A stretch of 64,000 nt of DNA from Kryptolebias marmoratus (taxonomy: Eukaryota; Chordata; Actinopteri; Cyprinodontiformes; Rivulidae). Positions 46,955-58,633 of the stretch are shown here, piece by piece (the stretch's first letter is position 1; each line of letters opens with the position of its first letter). Where the stretch lies: contig NC_051438.1 in assembly GCF_001649575.2 (NCBI RefSeq), forward strand, positions 5,833,139-5,897,138. Reading direction: 5' to 3'. The position numbers and the translations under genes were made by a program. The notes beneath the pieces were generated by a model, which saw nothing but the letters and a program-made list of their open reading frames with translations, did not search any database and had not been told where the DNA came from.

Positions 46955-47820
46955 TGTGGGATGTGCTGGTGTAGATTCTCAGTCATCCAGGCCATGGTGT
47001 GTTTAGTGGAACAGAACAAGGAGAGGAACAGAGGAAAGAACATTGTCATTCCTTATGTTGCTGGAGTATCCGAGAAACTCAGAAGGATTTTCTCCAAACA
47101 CAACATCCCAGTACATTTCAAACCCAACAAGACTCTCAGACAGAGGCTGGTCCACCCTNNNNNNNNNNNNNNNNNNNNNNNNNNNNNNNNNNNNNNNNNN
47201 NNNNNNNNNNNNNNNNNNNNNNNNNNNNNNNNNNNNNNNNNNNNNNNNNNNNNNNNNNNNNNNNNNNNNNNNNNNNNNNNNNNNNNNNNNNNNNNNNNNN
47301 NNNNNNNNNNNNNNNNNNNNNNNNNNNNNNNNNNNNNNNNNNNNNNNNNNNNNNNNNNNNNNNNNNNNNNNNNNNNNNNNNNNNNNNNNNNNNNNNNNNN
47401 NNNNNNNNNNNNNNNNNNNNNNNNNNNNNNNNNNNNNNNNNNNNNNNNNNNNNNNNNNNNNNNNNNNNNNNNNNNNNNNNNNNNNNNNNNNNNNNNNNNN
47501 NNNNNNNNNNNNNNNNNNNNNNNNNNNNNNNNNNNNNNNNNNNNNNNNNNNNNNNNNNNNNNNNNNNNNNNNNNNNNNNNNNNNNNNNNNNNNNNNNNNN
47601 NNNNNNNNNNNNNNNNNNNNNNNNNNNNNNNNNNNNNNNNNNNNNNNNNNNNNNNNNNNNNNNNNNNNNNNNNNNNNNNNNNNNNNNNNNNNNNNNNNNN
47701 NNNNNNNNNNNNNNNNNNNNNNNNNNNNNNNNNNNNNNNNNNNNGGATGAGAAGCGAAACGTCTTCAACTACAGAATAGAAGTCCAGTTGTTTTTGTTTT
47801 TTAACTTTTTTTTGAATTTC
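46955..47820 (+). mobile_element. Penelope-like element with internal assembly gap
   Basis: Left of the gap the frame 46961-47158 reads IVIPYVAGVSEKLRRIFSKH, then LRQRLVHP, the linker between RT and GIY-YIG. Right of it, from 47745, is GATGAGAAGCGAAACGTCTTC and the same AGTCCAGTTGTTTTTGTTTT terminus as at 28.3 kb. In the 27.2-kb copy the corresponding interval is 549 bp; the gap is 586 N, so the endonuclease domain probably lies in the gap. Confidence 0.88.
47159..47744. other. Assembly gap (586 N)
   Basis: Run of N within a repeat that has close relatives in the same window, which may explain the assembly failure. Confidence 0.99.
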
Positions 47821-47974
47821 TAACTATGGGATGAGTGGGACTGGGGTTTGTGTGATTCATGTTGTTTTTTTAGTAAAGATTTTTTTCATTGATTGGTTGA
47901 TTCTGTAAATGTATGTAGTCAAGTAGTTGGGATAAAAGGGATCAGCTGGAAGAAAAATCACTCCCGTTATCAGG

Positions 47975-48300
47975 CAGTACAGTAGTTCCTGCTGTCGCCT
48001 CACAGCAAGAAGTCGCAGGATCAACTCCTGCCAGGGGTCTTTGTGTATGGAGTTTACCTGTTCTCCCTGCGAACGAATGGGTACTTCAGGTACTCTGTTT
48101 TTTTCTCATTGATCAAAAACCTGCATGTTAGGTTTATTGATAACTCTAAATTGGCATTAGGTGTGAGTGAGAGTGTGAATGGTTGTCTGTTTCATTTGTC
48201 TCTATGTGTCCCTGTGATGGACTTGTGACCTGTCCAGGGTGTCCCCTGCTGGAGACAGGCACCAGCTGCAAACGGTAAAGAAAATGGACAGATAGACTCC
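47975..48300 (+). mobile_element. SINE family S1, most complete uninterrupted copy
   Basis: The head GCAGTACAGTAGTTCCTGC followed by CGCCTCACAGCAAGAAG and AGGATCAACTCCTGCC resembles a tRNA with degenerate A and B boxes. The body holds TGGAGTTTACCTGTTCTCCC, CATGTTAGGTTTATTGATAA, GTCCCTGTGATGGACTTGTG and GGAGACAGGCACCAGCTG. It ends GGTAAAGAAAATGGACAGAT. Other copies: 36145, 44255, 56090, 58790/59667 and 63000/63770. Confidence 0.85.
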
Positions 48301-49344
48301 TGTTAAAAAAGACAAAACTTACATAATTACATCATGGGAGAATCTTTTACCGTAGCATAAAACTAGGGCAGACTGAACATCACCTCCAACTTCGTTGTGT
48401 TCCATTAATTAAAATATTTTGTGTATAGCAGCATGTGTACATTCAAAGTTTTCTTGACATTATACTGCAATTCTAAGATTACTATATTGTTTTTAAAAAA
48501 TGCCATATTTGTTTTACATTTGCTCATAAAACTAGTCTGAAATATTCGCATCAGAGCACTGGTTGCAGTTCTGTCTTTGAACGCTAGTTGGCAGCACCGG
48601 ATCACCCAGATACAACAAGCTGATCTGTTTGGAAGTTGACCTTCCTGTTGGGCCTTGATAAACCTGTTTGACAGTCCACGTTATATAAACATGAAGCATT
48701 CAGGAGTAAATTTATAACTGTTCTCATGACGTTTCCCTCACATTTGTGAGATTTGTCTTTTAAACAATGAAAAAGAAGAACTTTATCTTATTTGAACGTT
48801 TTCTTTAAAACCTTAAGAACTTTAAGAAGATGAAACAAAAGTGAAGTAGGTACTTTTTAAAACAACAAAAACAGCGAGGAGCCAGTAGAAAACGACAGGC
48901 TGTTTACTGACTAATGGCATGTGGTTAGTAGTTGTCAAGGCAACTAGTCAGCCATCCGCTGGGGACAAACAGGAAGCAGAGTGAGAACCGAGAACAGCAA
49001 GTGAAACTGAAAGAGCCGTTATTGCTCAAAGTCAATGAGATGTGTGCAATTACTAAACCACACAGAGTCATTACAGGTGTGAACTTGAACAAACCTCTCC
49101 TCCTTCATCTCTGACTGGAGCTCTGAACTCAGCTGCACTTCGAGTCGGTTTTTTCTTTTCCCCACCAAGGAGAGGTAACAACCCGTCTGTTTTTATCGGA
49201 GCAGCAACAGGATTATAACAGATATACGAGCTCTCCCGGAGGCGCAGAGGCTATAACAAATGAACTCTGATCTCTTTTGAGTACACAAGATAAAGCCTGA
49301 GCAATCAAACCTTTTGTGATTGTCATAAAAATCCAACCCAGCAG
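48301..49344. promoter_or_regulatory. Downstream flank of irf2; X-box-like and ISRE-like motifs
   Basis: Mostly unique sequence. GTTGTCAAGGCAAC (48931-48944) is a near-palindromic RFX X-box-like site, and GTGAAACTGAAAG (49001-49013) matches the IRF consensus GAAANNGAAA. They lie 60 bp apart in a balanced-composition stretch (48880-49160). Function is not shown. Confidence 0.3.
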
Positions 49345-52016
49345 CCCAGAATAAATAAAACAAAAGTTTATTTTATATGTACATAATGATTCAAATGTAG
49401 ACAACAAACGGACATGCCACGAGGAAAATATCTTTGCTGTATCGCAAGAGTCAGATATTTCTGATTTCTGTGTGTTTTGAGCTGAATGGTTACATAGTCC
49501 TGAAGATCTGCTGCTAAACACAAAAAAAAGACATTTTTTGATGAGTCTGTTTGTGGCTCTGAACCATACAGGGAAGCAGATTAGAAAGATCACTTTGCAA
49601 CTCCGAGCTGAAATCTTTCACTATTGATTTCTGGTTGTAATAAAATTCTTTCTCACACACACACACACACACACAGACCAGATGATGCACATACAACATC
49701 CTGTACAAACAAACAGTCTTTGGGATAACCCAGTCAGGATTTGAAACATTTTTTATATAATAATTTAACCATCCAGGACTCACTTATCATCTTTGTTATT
49801 ATTTCATAAGGCAGGCAACACTTCACGTAGTTTGGCACATTAAATATTACAACTCGATGTGATGAAAATGATTAAAAGGGCGTGACGACTGAAGTGCCTG
49901 GTCAAGACAGGACGGCTCACTCATACTGGTCCAAAAACAAAAAAAACATAGGCAGTTTGTTGTGACTTTTGGTACAAGATTACCGTAGTTTGCTTTAGAT
50001 GTCAGCCTTTCTGAGCAGCCTGTCCATAGAGAGCCAATATTAAAAAACAAAAAAAACAACAACATTGAAGCAATTTGTTACTTTGAGTCTGTGGCATTCT
50101 AATAAATCAAGGCACATGTGCAGTAAAGCAAGCTAAAACCCCTTGGATCCAGTGAGAATCTTAATAAAGTCATTACGACAGTGCTTCCAGTGTTATATTC
50201 TGGAGGGGTTTGGTTCCAGAGCATTCATTGCAGCTTCCCGCCGTTTCCTGCAGGAACTTTTAGAGTCTGCTCAATGTGCTTTAGCCTGTTAGCCTCCAGC
50301 AAACATTGCTCACTGATCCCACACTCCTATGACTGAGGGGCCAACGACGTCCAACAACACCCCGTGGAAAGACTTGTTATTGCAGCCCATTATTCTGTGC
50401 ATCTGTGTGCAAAAATAATGAAGGTAAAACTACAGCTTGATCTCTGAATGTGGACGTTTGTGCAATTAAAGAGACTTTTTAAAGAGGGGTTCTGTGAAAG
50501 ATTTCACAAGCCAAAACTTGGATCTGAGAATGACGACAACTCTGACTCAACTGCGTTCAAGTTAAAAGCTGGAAAATGACTCCTATATGTCAACTACCAT
50601 TAGCAATACAAGTCGAATATAAAAGATATCATCACTTTCTGTGCACTCAAACATGCTCACTGATAGTGGTTGGACAGTACTGTTTGACAATCTGACCACA
50701 GTGAAAATAAGTTTCTTACTGCAGCTATCACAGCTTTTCCTGCGTCAGGAAGCCATGTTGGATTTTGAGGTCGGAGCTGATCAGGAATTCCAACTTTGGC
50801 TCCGCCCTCTAGTTGTTTTTTGGGTTTTTTTCCCCTCAAGTCAGCTCAACAGTTCCAACTTCTGGCTACAAATAAAACACAGCATCAATCCTGACTGGAT
50901 TGACGAGCTAATGGCTAGTCCCACTGCAACTAGAACCAAAACCCATTGCCATCGCCTTAAAAACAGCTTCCATCTGAATCATTTCACTGTGGTTCAAGTG
51001 AACACTATTTCATAAACCTTTACACCACGGTCAATTTGAATGATGTAGTTATTTCTAAGAGCAGCAGCAGCACATCTGGTGCAGCTTGATACAATCCCAG
51101 CAAAGAGTTTATAACATTTCAGGTAAAATGACTGAAATTCAAAACCAACGGTGGTTTAAAAGTTTATAATATAGAATTTGAAAAAAAAAACACTTCATAA
51201 TTTTGGAGATTGAAGTTTTTTTTTGTTTGTTTTTGTCCTGTTATGGCCTATCAGGCATGCCACACAGAGGAGATGTCTGTCTACATGTGCCAGAACAGAT
51301 TTGCTCTACAATAAGAATATCTCAAGATGAGAATCCTAATTGCTCGATTTGCGATTGAAGTAGTTTTAAGACGACAGCAATCCATTCTGGTCTTGACCGT
51401 GTTCAAAACATCGACATAAATAAAGGTGGACGAAGTGACTCCACAGCCTCCACTGTCCAAAACTGAGGGCATAATGTCAGATTAATGTCAAACAGCATCT
51501 TAATGTTTCTATTTGTCAATCTGGTCAGATTTAAACTATTTCTCCAAACTGAGGTTCTTCAAACAGCTATCCACAACAGGTAAGACATTAATTATTCCTA
51601 GGGTTTCCACAGAACCCCCACTTTAAAATGGCCAAAACATTCCTTGAACTTGTACACAGAGTTAAAACCTGGTGTGTGGCCGGGTCAGTCCTCCATGTTT
51701 CATCTCCAGCAACATCCAACTGACTAAACCTTGTAGCTGCTGGGGTCACCAGCAGACTAAAGCACAGATAGTTTGAATAAAGACACGCAATCAAAAAGGC
51801 ACAAATCTGCAGTAAGGCTTTGCTTTCCATCACTCTCTCTCTCTCTCACACACACACACTGCTGCTGTCTGTAAGGTGCTGAAGCAGTCGCAGACATACA
51901 TACAGAAATGCTATATACATTATGGACACCCGGAGGAGGAGACATGATTGTTCTGTTCAGTCTGTCAGTTTGCAGTGTCCACCACAGTGTCCTGACGTCT
52001 CCAGGCAGAAGCAGAA

Positions 52017-52049
<33 letters not shown>

Positions 52050-52681
52050 AACACACACCGTTCTCCACTGTGGGGCCAGTGATAGTAGGTCTTTACTTGG
52101 ATCAAGATAAACGCCTCGGATTCATTCTCTGACTTGCTGCTAACTGAACTAATTGGAGGGTTAAATCTGCTGCTCAACAAGCACGCTGCTTCCAGGTGTG
52201 CAGCTCCATCCACGTGTCCCAGCAGAGAATTTGATGCCGACACGAGGGGTGGGTGGGCGCTTAGAGGCTGAACTTCCATCAACATTCTTACTCAACAATA
52301 ACAGATTCCTTTTAAAAGACGTAATAAAAACACTGAGAACTTCAGTGGGGGTGGGATTAAGTGTTACCACGAAGCAGCGGGAAAAATGCTCAATCAGTGA
52401 CACATGGATGATGCTGCTCCTCCTGAACAGGTGTGGTCTGCAGACCCCCTCGGACATGAGCAGATGAGCACATTTGCATCATGCAGACCATTAAATGCTC
52501 GTCACTTCATGGACTAATAAGGCCAGTGAATGTATAAACCAAAGGGAAAACTGAGAAAAACCCGACACACGCTACAAAGGTTTTGTCTTTTTTTAGGCCC
52601 CCAGGTGGCCCAAACACTCTGTCGCTCCTAAGCACTGAAGGCAGTGACAGGACTCTCGTGTCTGATGTCTGAGGTCAGAGG
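49345..52681 (-). other. irf2: Probable irf2 3' UTR
   Basis: The stretch after the irf2 stop has no other gene on the minus strand. Reading downstream, the first canonical AATAAA that I find is at plus coordinates 49367-49372 (TTTATT), so the mRNA may end near 49.35 kb with a UTR of about 3.3 kb. A weaker or non-canonical signal could shorten it. Inside are a CA tract (49654-49675), a CT/CA tract (51831-51860) and a CA tract (52018-52058). The 124-codon open frame on the opposite strand at 50641-51015 has no recognisable domain and is probably fortuitous. Confidence 0.4.
52018..52058. repeat. (CA)n microsatellite in irf2 3' UTR region
   Basis: CA repeat with AA interruptions. Others in the irf2 locus are at 49654-49675, 51831-51860 (CT/CA), 53244-53271 (GT) and 53379-53403 (CA). 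Confidence 0.95.
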
Positions 52682-52942
52682 TCAGGAGGAGGTGACATCA
52701 GATGTTTTCCTAATGACACTCGCGCGCATCTCGTGGCTGCTTGCCGGAGACACAAGAGTGTTCTGGTTGTAGGTGGGCGTCCAGCTGTCGACGTTGTAGC
52801 TGATGAGTGGCGTGGGGTCTTTCATGCTGGTGACCCTGAAGTTGGGCTTGCTCGGGGTGACGAACGTGGCCATCCCAGGTAAAGAACCTGAGGGGATCCT
52901 GAGAACTGTGTTGTAGTCGTGTTTCCACGCTGAGCTGATACC
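52682..52942 (-). CDS. irf2: irf2 last coding exon
   Basis: 261 nt, residues 238-323 and TGA at 52684-52682. It contains [18 protein letters not shown], equivalent to the LPGMASFVTSNKP block of IRF2, and ends [14 protein letters not shown]. The protein stops about eight residues short of the mammalian tail. The acceptor is tcgcag at 52945-52943. Confidence 0.96.
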   Translation of the reverse strand, partial: GISSAWKHDYNTVLRIPSGSLPGMATFVTPSKPNFRVTSMKDPTPLISYNVDSWTPTYNQNTLVSPASSHEMRASVIRKTSDVTSS

Positions 52943-55900
52943 CTGCGAGTCAAAAACAGCACGAAAGAAGGTGACTTCACTGCATACGCAAAAGTGATTC
53001 AATCAAAGGTTGTGGTGAATTTCAGCCAATAAAATGTGCTTAAGTGGTCCGTTAAAAATTTTTTAAATATCCTAACCAATGCAAAAACCCTCCAACTGAG
53101 TCTACATCTGTGACTCAAACTAAATATTTGATTATGGAGGATTCAAATGTACCAGCTGCCTGTAAAACGGACTGAAAGTGTTTTTTTATTGATAAACAAA
53201 AGTGATTTCCTAAATTACAACACTGAAACACACTGTTCACACATGGTGTGTGTGTGTGTGTGTGTGTGTGTGAAGAACTACAAAGGGCAGACGCAGATCA
53301 AACTGTTAATGTTTGACGACAACAGTTCCTGACAAAGCCCTCCCTTTTCTCAGTCTCTTGCAACATTACAGGAAGGAACACACACACACACACACACACA
53401 CACCTCTCTTCACGTAACACTAAAACAAAGCTTTAACCCTCAAAAAAGCCTCTGATATCAGTCACAAACTCAAGACTACCGCACTCTCAAAAATGTCTTC
53501 ACACCCTCAAGGCCAAAAACACAAAACACACACACACAGTTTAAGTAATGAGCTAGAAGCAGGTAAAAACCTGTTTATCTGAAAACTGCCTCAGCTGGTG
53601 ATTCATTCATTACTCACTAACGTTAGTGTAAAATGTGAGACCCACCTCTTTTGTGTCTTCTGTATCGCTCTCCGTGTCGCTGCCTGAAGAAATAATAAAC
53701 ACGTGGAGAGAAAGAAAAAAAAACACAGAGAATCAGTAAAGTTTCAGCAAATATACTTGTGGGTAAAAACAGAAAATAATTCTAACAGGCAGCAATCAGT
53801 TCAGCTCTGAGTCACAGCAAAAAGCGGACCCAGACGGGCCTGACATCCAGCAGGAAACACTACAGCAGAACCAGGGTTCTCACACCTTAACCACTTCACA
53901 AATCCAGATTTCTGGAGAAATTTTTAGTCTTGTGACACCCAAGTCAGTGAAACATCTACTGTATATATGTAGAGTCGGAAAACAGGAACTGGCGCTACAA
54001 AAAATTGCTGCCTGTTTTTGTAACGAGTTTATGGTTTTTAAGTGTTTTTCATCACAACATGAGGTTCATTTGGTGAAGCCATGTTCTGATTCGGGGTAAA
54101 ATACAAAAGACAGCGTTTGCTTCAGGGCTGGAGTATCTTGTGGCTCACTGGTAGCAGATTATGCAACAAATGGCAAATATTGAGCAAACTCCCTGTCCAT
54201 ATTTTATAACCTAAATCTGAAAAGAACTGCTGCTTGAGCTGTAATTCAGATTTTTCTTTTTTTCAAATAAAGTTCGAAAACAACTGTTTTTCCAGACTTT
54301 ATTTCTCTTTTTCCATACTTTTGAAGACCTGGAAAACATTGACAGTATTTTTTTTTCCTTTTCAAGACTACAAAGGAACCCTGAGAACCCCCTGAGAACA
54401 TACAGGTGAAAACAAACAAAGGAGTCGCTTTCATCTGACCTCCAAACTCAGATCAGTTTTTCTGGTTAAATCAATCAATCTATCAAATTTTATTTGTATA
54501 GCACATTTCAGCAGCAAGGCATTTCAAGGTGCTTAAATACAGAAACATGGTTTAGATACTGACCTGATAAGCTGCTGGTAATAATCACTACATCAACCTC
54601 AAACCCAAAAATGTACCAGAAACACCATGTGAAAACACAACAGATGATGTTGACTGTTTGTTGATTAAACTTCTGATGAGATAAAATGCTCTCAGAGACT
54701 ATTTCGTCACTGTAACTTTCCTAAAAGGAAGTTTTATCTTGTCTGTGCGTAACCACGTTTTATTCCTGACCTGTCATTCAGGCAGAGCTGGCTCTATCAG
54801 TTTCCACTTTCTTTGTTTCCTGGTCTGACTCTAATTAACACACACACACACACTGCAGCTGTGTGTTGTCTCACCGCAGCAGGAGGACACAGGGGAGATC
54901 TGGAGAGGGTATGAGTGGGAGGAACTGACGGTCTGCTCTTCAGTTTCTGTGATCACTTCAATCGTCTGACAGACGTACGGCAAATTCTCACTGGTGATCA
55001 GGTGGTCCTCTACCCAACTGTGGACCCCTTCAATTTAGACAGAAAGAAAAATATATATATACACAAGTTGTGAAAAAACATTCAACATAACGCAAGGAAG
55101 TGTTGCTGAAGATGAATAAACACACTGAAGCAGCCCAGTGGTGTTGTAATACCTGATCCACTGTCAGCGACTGTGAGCTCAACTGCCTCCTCTTTGAGTG
55201 TTTCCTGTTTGACAGCGTCAGCAGCTCCAGCATACATTTCAGAAAGGGACAGAGAAGCGCCCTAAAGAGGAAAACAAAGAAATGACAGAGGTTTGCTGCA
55301 GTAAAACCAACCTGAACTGGTTAAAACAGAAACGACATACAAGCAAACCTTCGTCATGTTTGTTATATCTGAAGTTTAAAAAAAAAAAACTGTCAAAACG
55401 TTTAGATTTTAAACAAAAACACTGCTTCGCTTGACGTTTACTGCCTCTAAGTATTTAGGTTTTAGTTTTGTATGTAGTATTTGTTAGCAGCTAGCTTGGG
55501 AACAAGCTGCTTTAACCACGATAAGGACTCCTTGATATCTGCAGCGTTTCAGGTTGTAAAGACAAGTGAAACTGGCAGATATGAGGTAACACCACTTGTC
55601 AAATATTAAACCATCGAGTCCTGTTCAAACTGAGGAGCCTGAGTCAACACTGATGTGCCGATTTATGTCTTTATTACATATTTCTATCATTTAATTCTTT
55701 TGAAGATATATTGGTGAAGCATACCATTTAGGGCTGAAAACTGAAAATAATCAAATTCATGTCTAATTCTAATTAAATAGATTGGTGATCATTTTCATTG
55801 AATTGATCAACAGAGCCAACAGACTATCCCTCAGCACAAAAACACATCAATCAATATGTCCAGTTTTGTCCTTAATATTTATTTACACACATTTATTCTT

Positions 55901-58633
55901 TTCAAAGCAGCTACCTTCAGTTTTTTTAACCCTCTCTTTGTGTACACTGTTAAAACTGAAGCTTTAATAACTTTTCTGACCAACTGAGCAGCCATCTACT
56001 CTCTGTACCCTCTTAGTTTGGTGACAGACCACCACACTGCTGTGGATTCTCAGTTATCCAGGATGTGACCATCCTAAATGGTTAAATACAAGACAAGACT
56101 TCTTAAAACCACACAAACACACCTCAGATAACCTAACATGAATGTTTCTAGACTGTGGGAGGAAACCAAAGTGAAGAAAAGCCACACATGCACAGGGAGA
56201 GCATGTAGACGCCACACAGAAAGGCCGCTGGCCAAGAGGCAACCATTCTGCTGCACCAGCATATCAGCCCCATTTCAGCACGCATTTATAAATAAACTAT
56301 AGAGATTCTGCTGCAGAGGGGGGGGCTTTCACCACCATGTTACAAATTTACTAGCAAACAATTTTACCAAGCAGACGTTACAGGTCTGCCCGAGCATCCA
56401 CAAATATAAACACACAGTTGAGAGCTGAAAAATGTCCAACCAATGTCTGCATGTTGGGAGGACAGCTTTTCAGTAAATTTTCTTGGTACGTGAACGATTA
56501 GGACTGCAAGGAAACTGATCGAAACAGAATAAACACATTTGTGCTTCATTTCAGAAACTTTTTCCTCATGAAAACATCAAGAAAACCGAGATGGGAATTT
56601 AATCAAGACTCTGCAACTTCATGAGCAGAAGAAGACATTCTGCTGTAACACAAATATTGAAGTTGGGTCCATTTAGGAGACGTTTTGGTAACTAAGAAGG
56701 TGTTGAAGCAGCAGAATAAAGGCGTCATTAACAGAACAACAAACATCATGCCAGAATAGTCATCATCTTCATTAGCGAGTCAAAATAGGTCACAATTATA
56801 ACAATTTGACATATTAAGTGCAATAATTCTGAAATATTGCGAGTTTTAAATTTATATGTGACACTTATTTTACTCTACATCCTCTCAGATAAAACAGGGG
56901 GGGACAAAGCTTTAGGAACCATTTTCCTCTTACCTTCTCAGACAGGTTTTATAAGAGCCACAGCAAAGTTAACATTTTGATTAATATCACCTCTAAATTT
57001 CAGTCAGTTCAGACTTTTTGTGCTGAACATTTACAAAAGGCCTTACAGAGGCAGTGACTGTGTTAAGAAAACCGAACTCATTAGGATCTGACAATGAATG
57101 AAAAAAAATATGTTTTAAGTCTTTTTTTGCCAAATAAATTAAAAAAACATTTTCCAGTCAGCAATGTTTCAGCATTTACTGTAAAAACATCCCACCCCAG
57201 TGTGAACAGAGGACTGAACTGCTTCATTCCTTCACTTCACGACATGCAAGGGAGAATTTTAAAACGTTTTAAAGACAGATTATAACCACTCACGGTTTCT
57301 GAGCCCAACATGAACACCCGATCCCAGCAGGACCCCCTCAGTGCTGCGGAACCGGATCCAGTCTAACATCGACACCGCTCGGTGTTATGAGGAACAGGAA
57401 GTGAAGCTAAAGACAGTTTTTTGGTTTTGTTTTTTTTTTTTTTCACCCCCAATCACAAGACTGAACAAGTATTTTCCTTTGTTTGGCAGGAGCAACAGAA
57501 CTTGCAGCACATTTCTCTGAACTATTTCAGCAATGACTAACACGCTACCAAACTCGCCAGGAGAACAAGCTGCTCATCAGCAGCAGCTTCAAGTTTAAAA
57601 TCAGATGGAGCATTAACACCTTCCCATCATGACGCTCCGGCCAACACCGCCACCTCCATCCTATCAGGCTGTCCACCTACCTCTTTATTTCCCTTTGACT
57701 TTCCCTCCTTTTCTGCCTTCTTCTTTCCTAAACAAACACCAACAAAGACACGCCTTTCAGAAATTCAAATACAGTGTGTCTGTAACAAGTGCTCATCTAA
57801 ACGGTTACTCACCTTTCTTCAAGCTTCTCTCTGAGGACGAGAGCATTTTATAAACTCTAAATGCATTTGTTCCCTTTTTGATGCTTTTGTCCTTCACCTC
57901 CTCGATGTCTGGAAGGCTGTTCATGGCGCAGCGGAAATTAGCCTTCCATGTTTTTGGGTCAGGCCGGTCGACGCCCGGCTGGTATTTACCTAGAATTGGA
58001 TCAGATGAGTCTAAATTAAACTATCAGATGTTTACTTCACTTTAAATCAGCTGAGTTTGATAACTAGAACTAAAACGTTCTTTATTAATCAAGTATATAT
58101 GGCTAAGATATACAAATGTATGATCCTACAGAACCACGTTAGGTTTATAAACAAATCCTAAAGCCACGTGGATCATTTTCCTACTCGGTCGACCTGAATC
58201 TAAAATAATTTGTTGCTTTTTTTTTTTTTTAAACAAATATGTATTGCGTAACTCTGAAATTTCTTTGATTTATAGCAGAGAACTGCTGTGGTGTGGCATG
58301 AGGTTGAAAAAAACCACAGAAAAGCAGAAGCAGTGTCAGTCAGCTCCAGTTAAACCTTACCAGTATGTATGGCCCATCTCATAAAGAGCGGAGCATCTTT
58401 CTCCAGGTCCCAGCCGTGGCGTGCAGCGTGCATCCAGGGAATCTGAAAGATCCTCATTTCCTACAGATAATTGATACGGTCAGCGTGTGAACGGCAACAT
58501 CGGTGCATGCACGAGTTCGTGAGAGAACGCATGATTCCACACTTACTTTGTTAACCCACTTCAGACCCGGGATCTGACAGGAGTTGATCTGTTCCTCCAG
58601 CCATGGCCGCATCCTCATTCGCTCTACAGGCAT
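52682..58633 (-). CDS. irf2: Interferon regulatory factor 2 (eight coding exons)
   Basis: Nuclear transcription factor of the IRF family. It binds GAAANNGAAA interferon-response elements and in mammals mainly antagonises IRF1. Coding exons in transcript order are 58633-58547, 58460-58361, 57989-57813, 57727-57681, 55261-55153, 55027-54875, 53683-53646 and 52942-52682 (87, 100, 177, 47, 109, 153, 38 and 261 nt). All introns are GT-AG and phases agree, giving 323 residues plus TGA; from memory human IRF2 is 349. The N-terminus [18 protein letters not shown] is IRF2-like rather than IRF1-like. Residues 1-112 form the DNA-binding domain with Trp 11, 26, 38, 46, 58 and 77 and recognition-helix R82, C83, N86 and S87. 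A lysine-rich stretch (120-136) may act in nuclear localisation. V154-E157 (VKQE) is a SUMO consensus. The C-terminus [14 protein letters not shown] resembles the IRF2 tail. No frameshift or stop interrupts it. The start is the only ATG fitting the family N-terminus, with A at -3. Confidence 0.97.
53646..53683 (-). CDS. irf2: irf2 coding exon 7 (38-nt acidic exon)
   Basis: 38 nt between ttcttcag and gtgggt. It encodes residues 225 (split) to 237, an Asp/Glu/Ser/Thr run that fits the acidic ESETTDS-type segment of IRF2. The phase matches both neighbours exactly. Confidence 0.9.
54475..54540. repeat. High-copy teleost repeat fragment in irf2 intron 7
   Basis: AAATTTTATTTGTATAGCAC, ATTTCAGCAGCAAGGC and TTCAAGGTGCTTAAATAC match 22545-22640 in the same orientation. 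Confidence 0.6.
54875..55027 (-). CDS. irf2: irf2 coding exon 6 (central regulatory region)
   Basis: 153 nt, residues 174-224 plus one base of Gly225. It carries [14 protein letters not shown] followed by [10 protein letters not shown], which resemble the CQVVEV and [10 protein letters not shown] blocks of vertebrate IRF2. The acceptor is aattgaag and the donor gtgaga. A short CA tract lies in the following intron at 54839-54853. Confidence 0.92.
55153..55261 (-). CDS. irf2: irf2 coding exon 5 (linker with SUMO motif)
   Basis: 109 nt, residues 138-173 plus one base of Gly174. It contains VKQE (154-157), a psi-K-x-E SUMO acceptor that appears to correspond to the IKQE site of mammalian IRF2, and is otherwise acidic and low in conservation. 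A 2.4-kb intron precedes it. The donor gtatta is weaker than the others. Confidence 0.88.
55262..57680 (-). other. irf2: irf2 intron 5 (2.4 kb)
   Basis: The longest fully contained intron. It carries a fragment of SINE S1 (56090-56235) preceded at about 56040 by TGTGGATTCTCAGTTATCCA, which resembles part of the Penelope-like ORF (46970-46995). No extra exon is needed for reading-frame continuity. Confidence 0.85.
56090..56235 (-). mobile_element. SINE family S1 fragment in irf2 intron 5
   Basis: AACCTAACATGAATGTTTCT, GACTGTGGGAGGAAACCAAA, ACAGGGAGAGCATGTAGACG and CACACAGAAAGGCC follow the S1 body in reverse orientation. Both ends are lost. Confidence 0.7.
57681..57727 (-). CDS. irf2: irf2 coding exon 4 (short lysine-rich exon)
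   Basis: 47 nt between a tttgtttag acceptor and a gtaggt donor. It encodes residues 122-137, almost all Lys, Glu and Gly, matching the basic stretch that follows the DNA-binding domain in IRF2. Inclusion is required to bring exon 3 (phase 1) into phase 0 for exon 5, which supports this small exon. Confidence 0.85.
57813..57989 (-). CDS. irf2: irf2 coding exon 3 (recognition helix)
   Basis: 177 nt, residues 63 (split) to 121 plus one base. It contains [20 protein letters not shown], the alpha-3 recognition helix with R82, C83, N86 and S87, then the end of the DNA-binding domain. The acceptor is attctag and the donor gtgagt. The intron that follows is just 85 bp. Confidence 0.95.
58361..58460 (-). 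CDS. irf2: irf2 coding exon 2 (DNA-binding domain, middle)
   Basis: 100 nt encoding residues 30-62 plus one base of Gly63. It carries Trp38, Trp46 and Trp58 and the DNA-contact His40 in the segment [15 protein letters not shown]. The acceptor reads ctgtag and the donor gtaagg. Only 86 bp of intron separate it from the start exon. Confidence 0.95.

Noticed and set aside
46999..47823. Open frames spanning the second N gap
   Set aside because: Artefact of undefined codons; only the flanking Penelope segments are interpretable.
50641..51015. A 124-codon plus-strand open frame opposite the irf2 3' UTR
   Set aside because: No domain, no Kozak or splice support, and parts resemble repeat-like sequence; probably chance.
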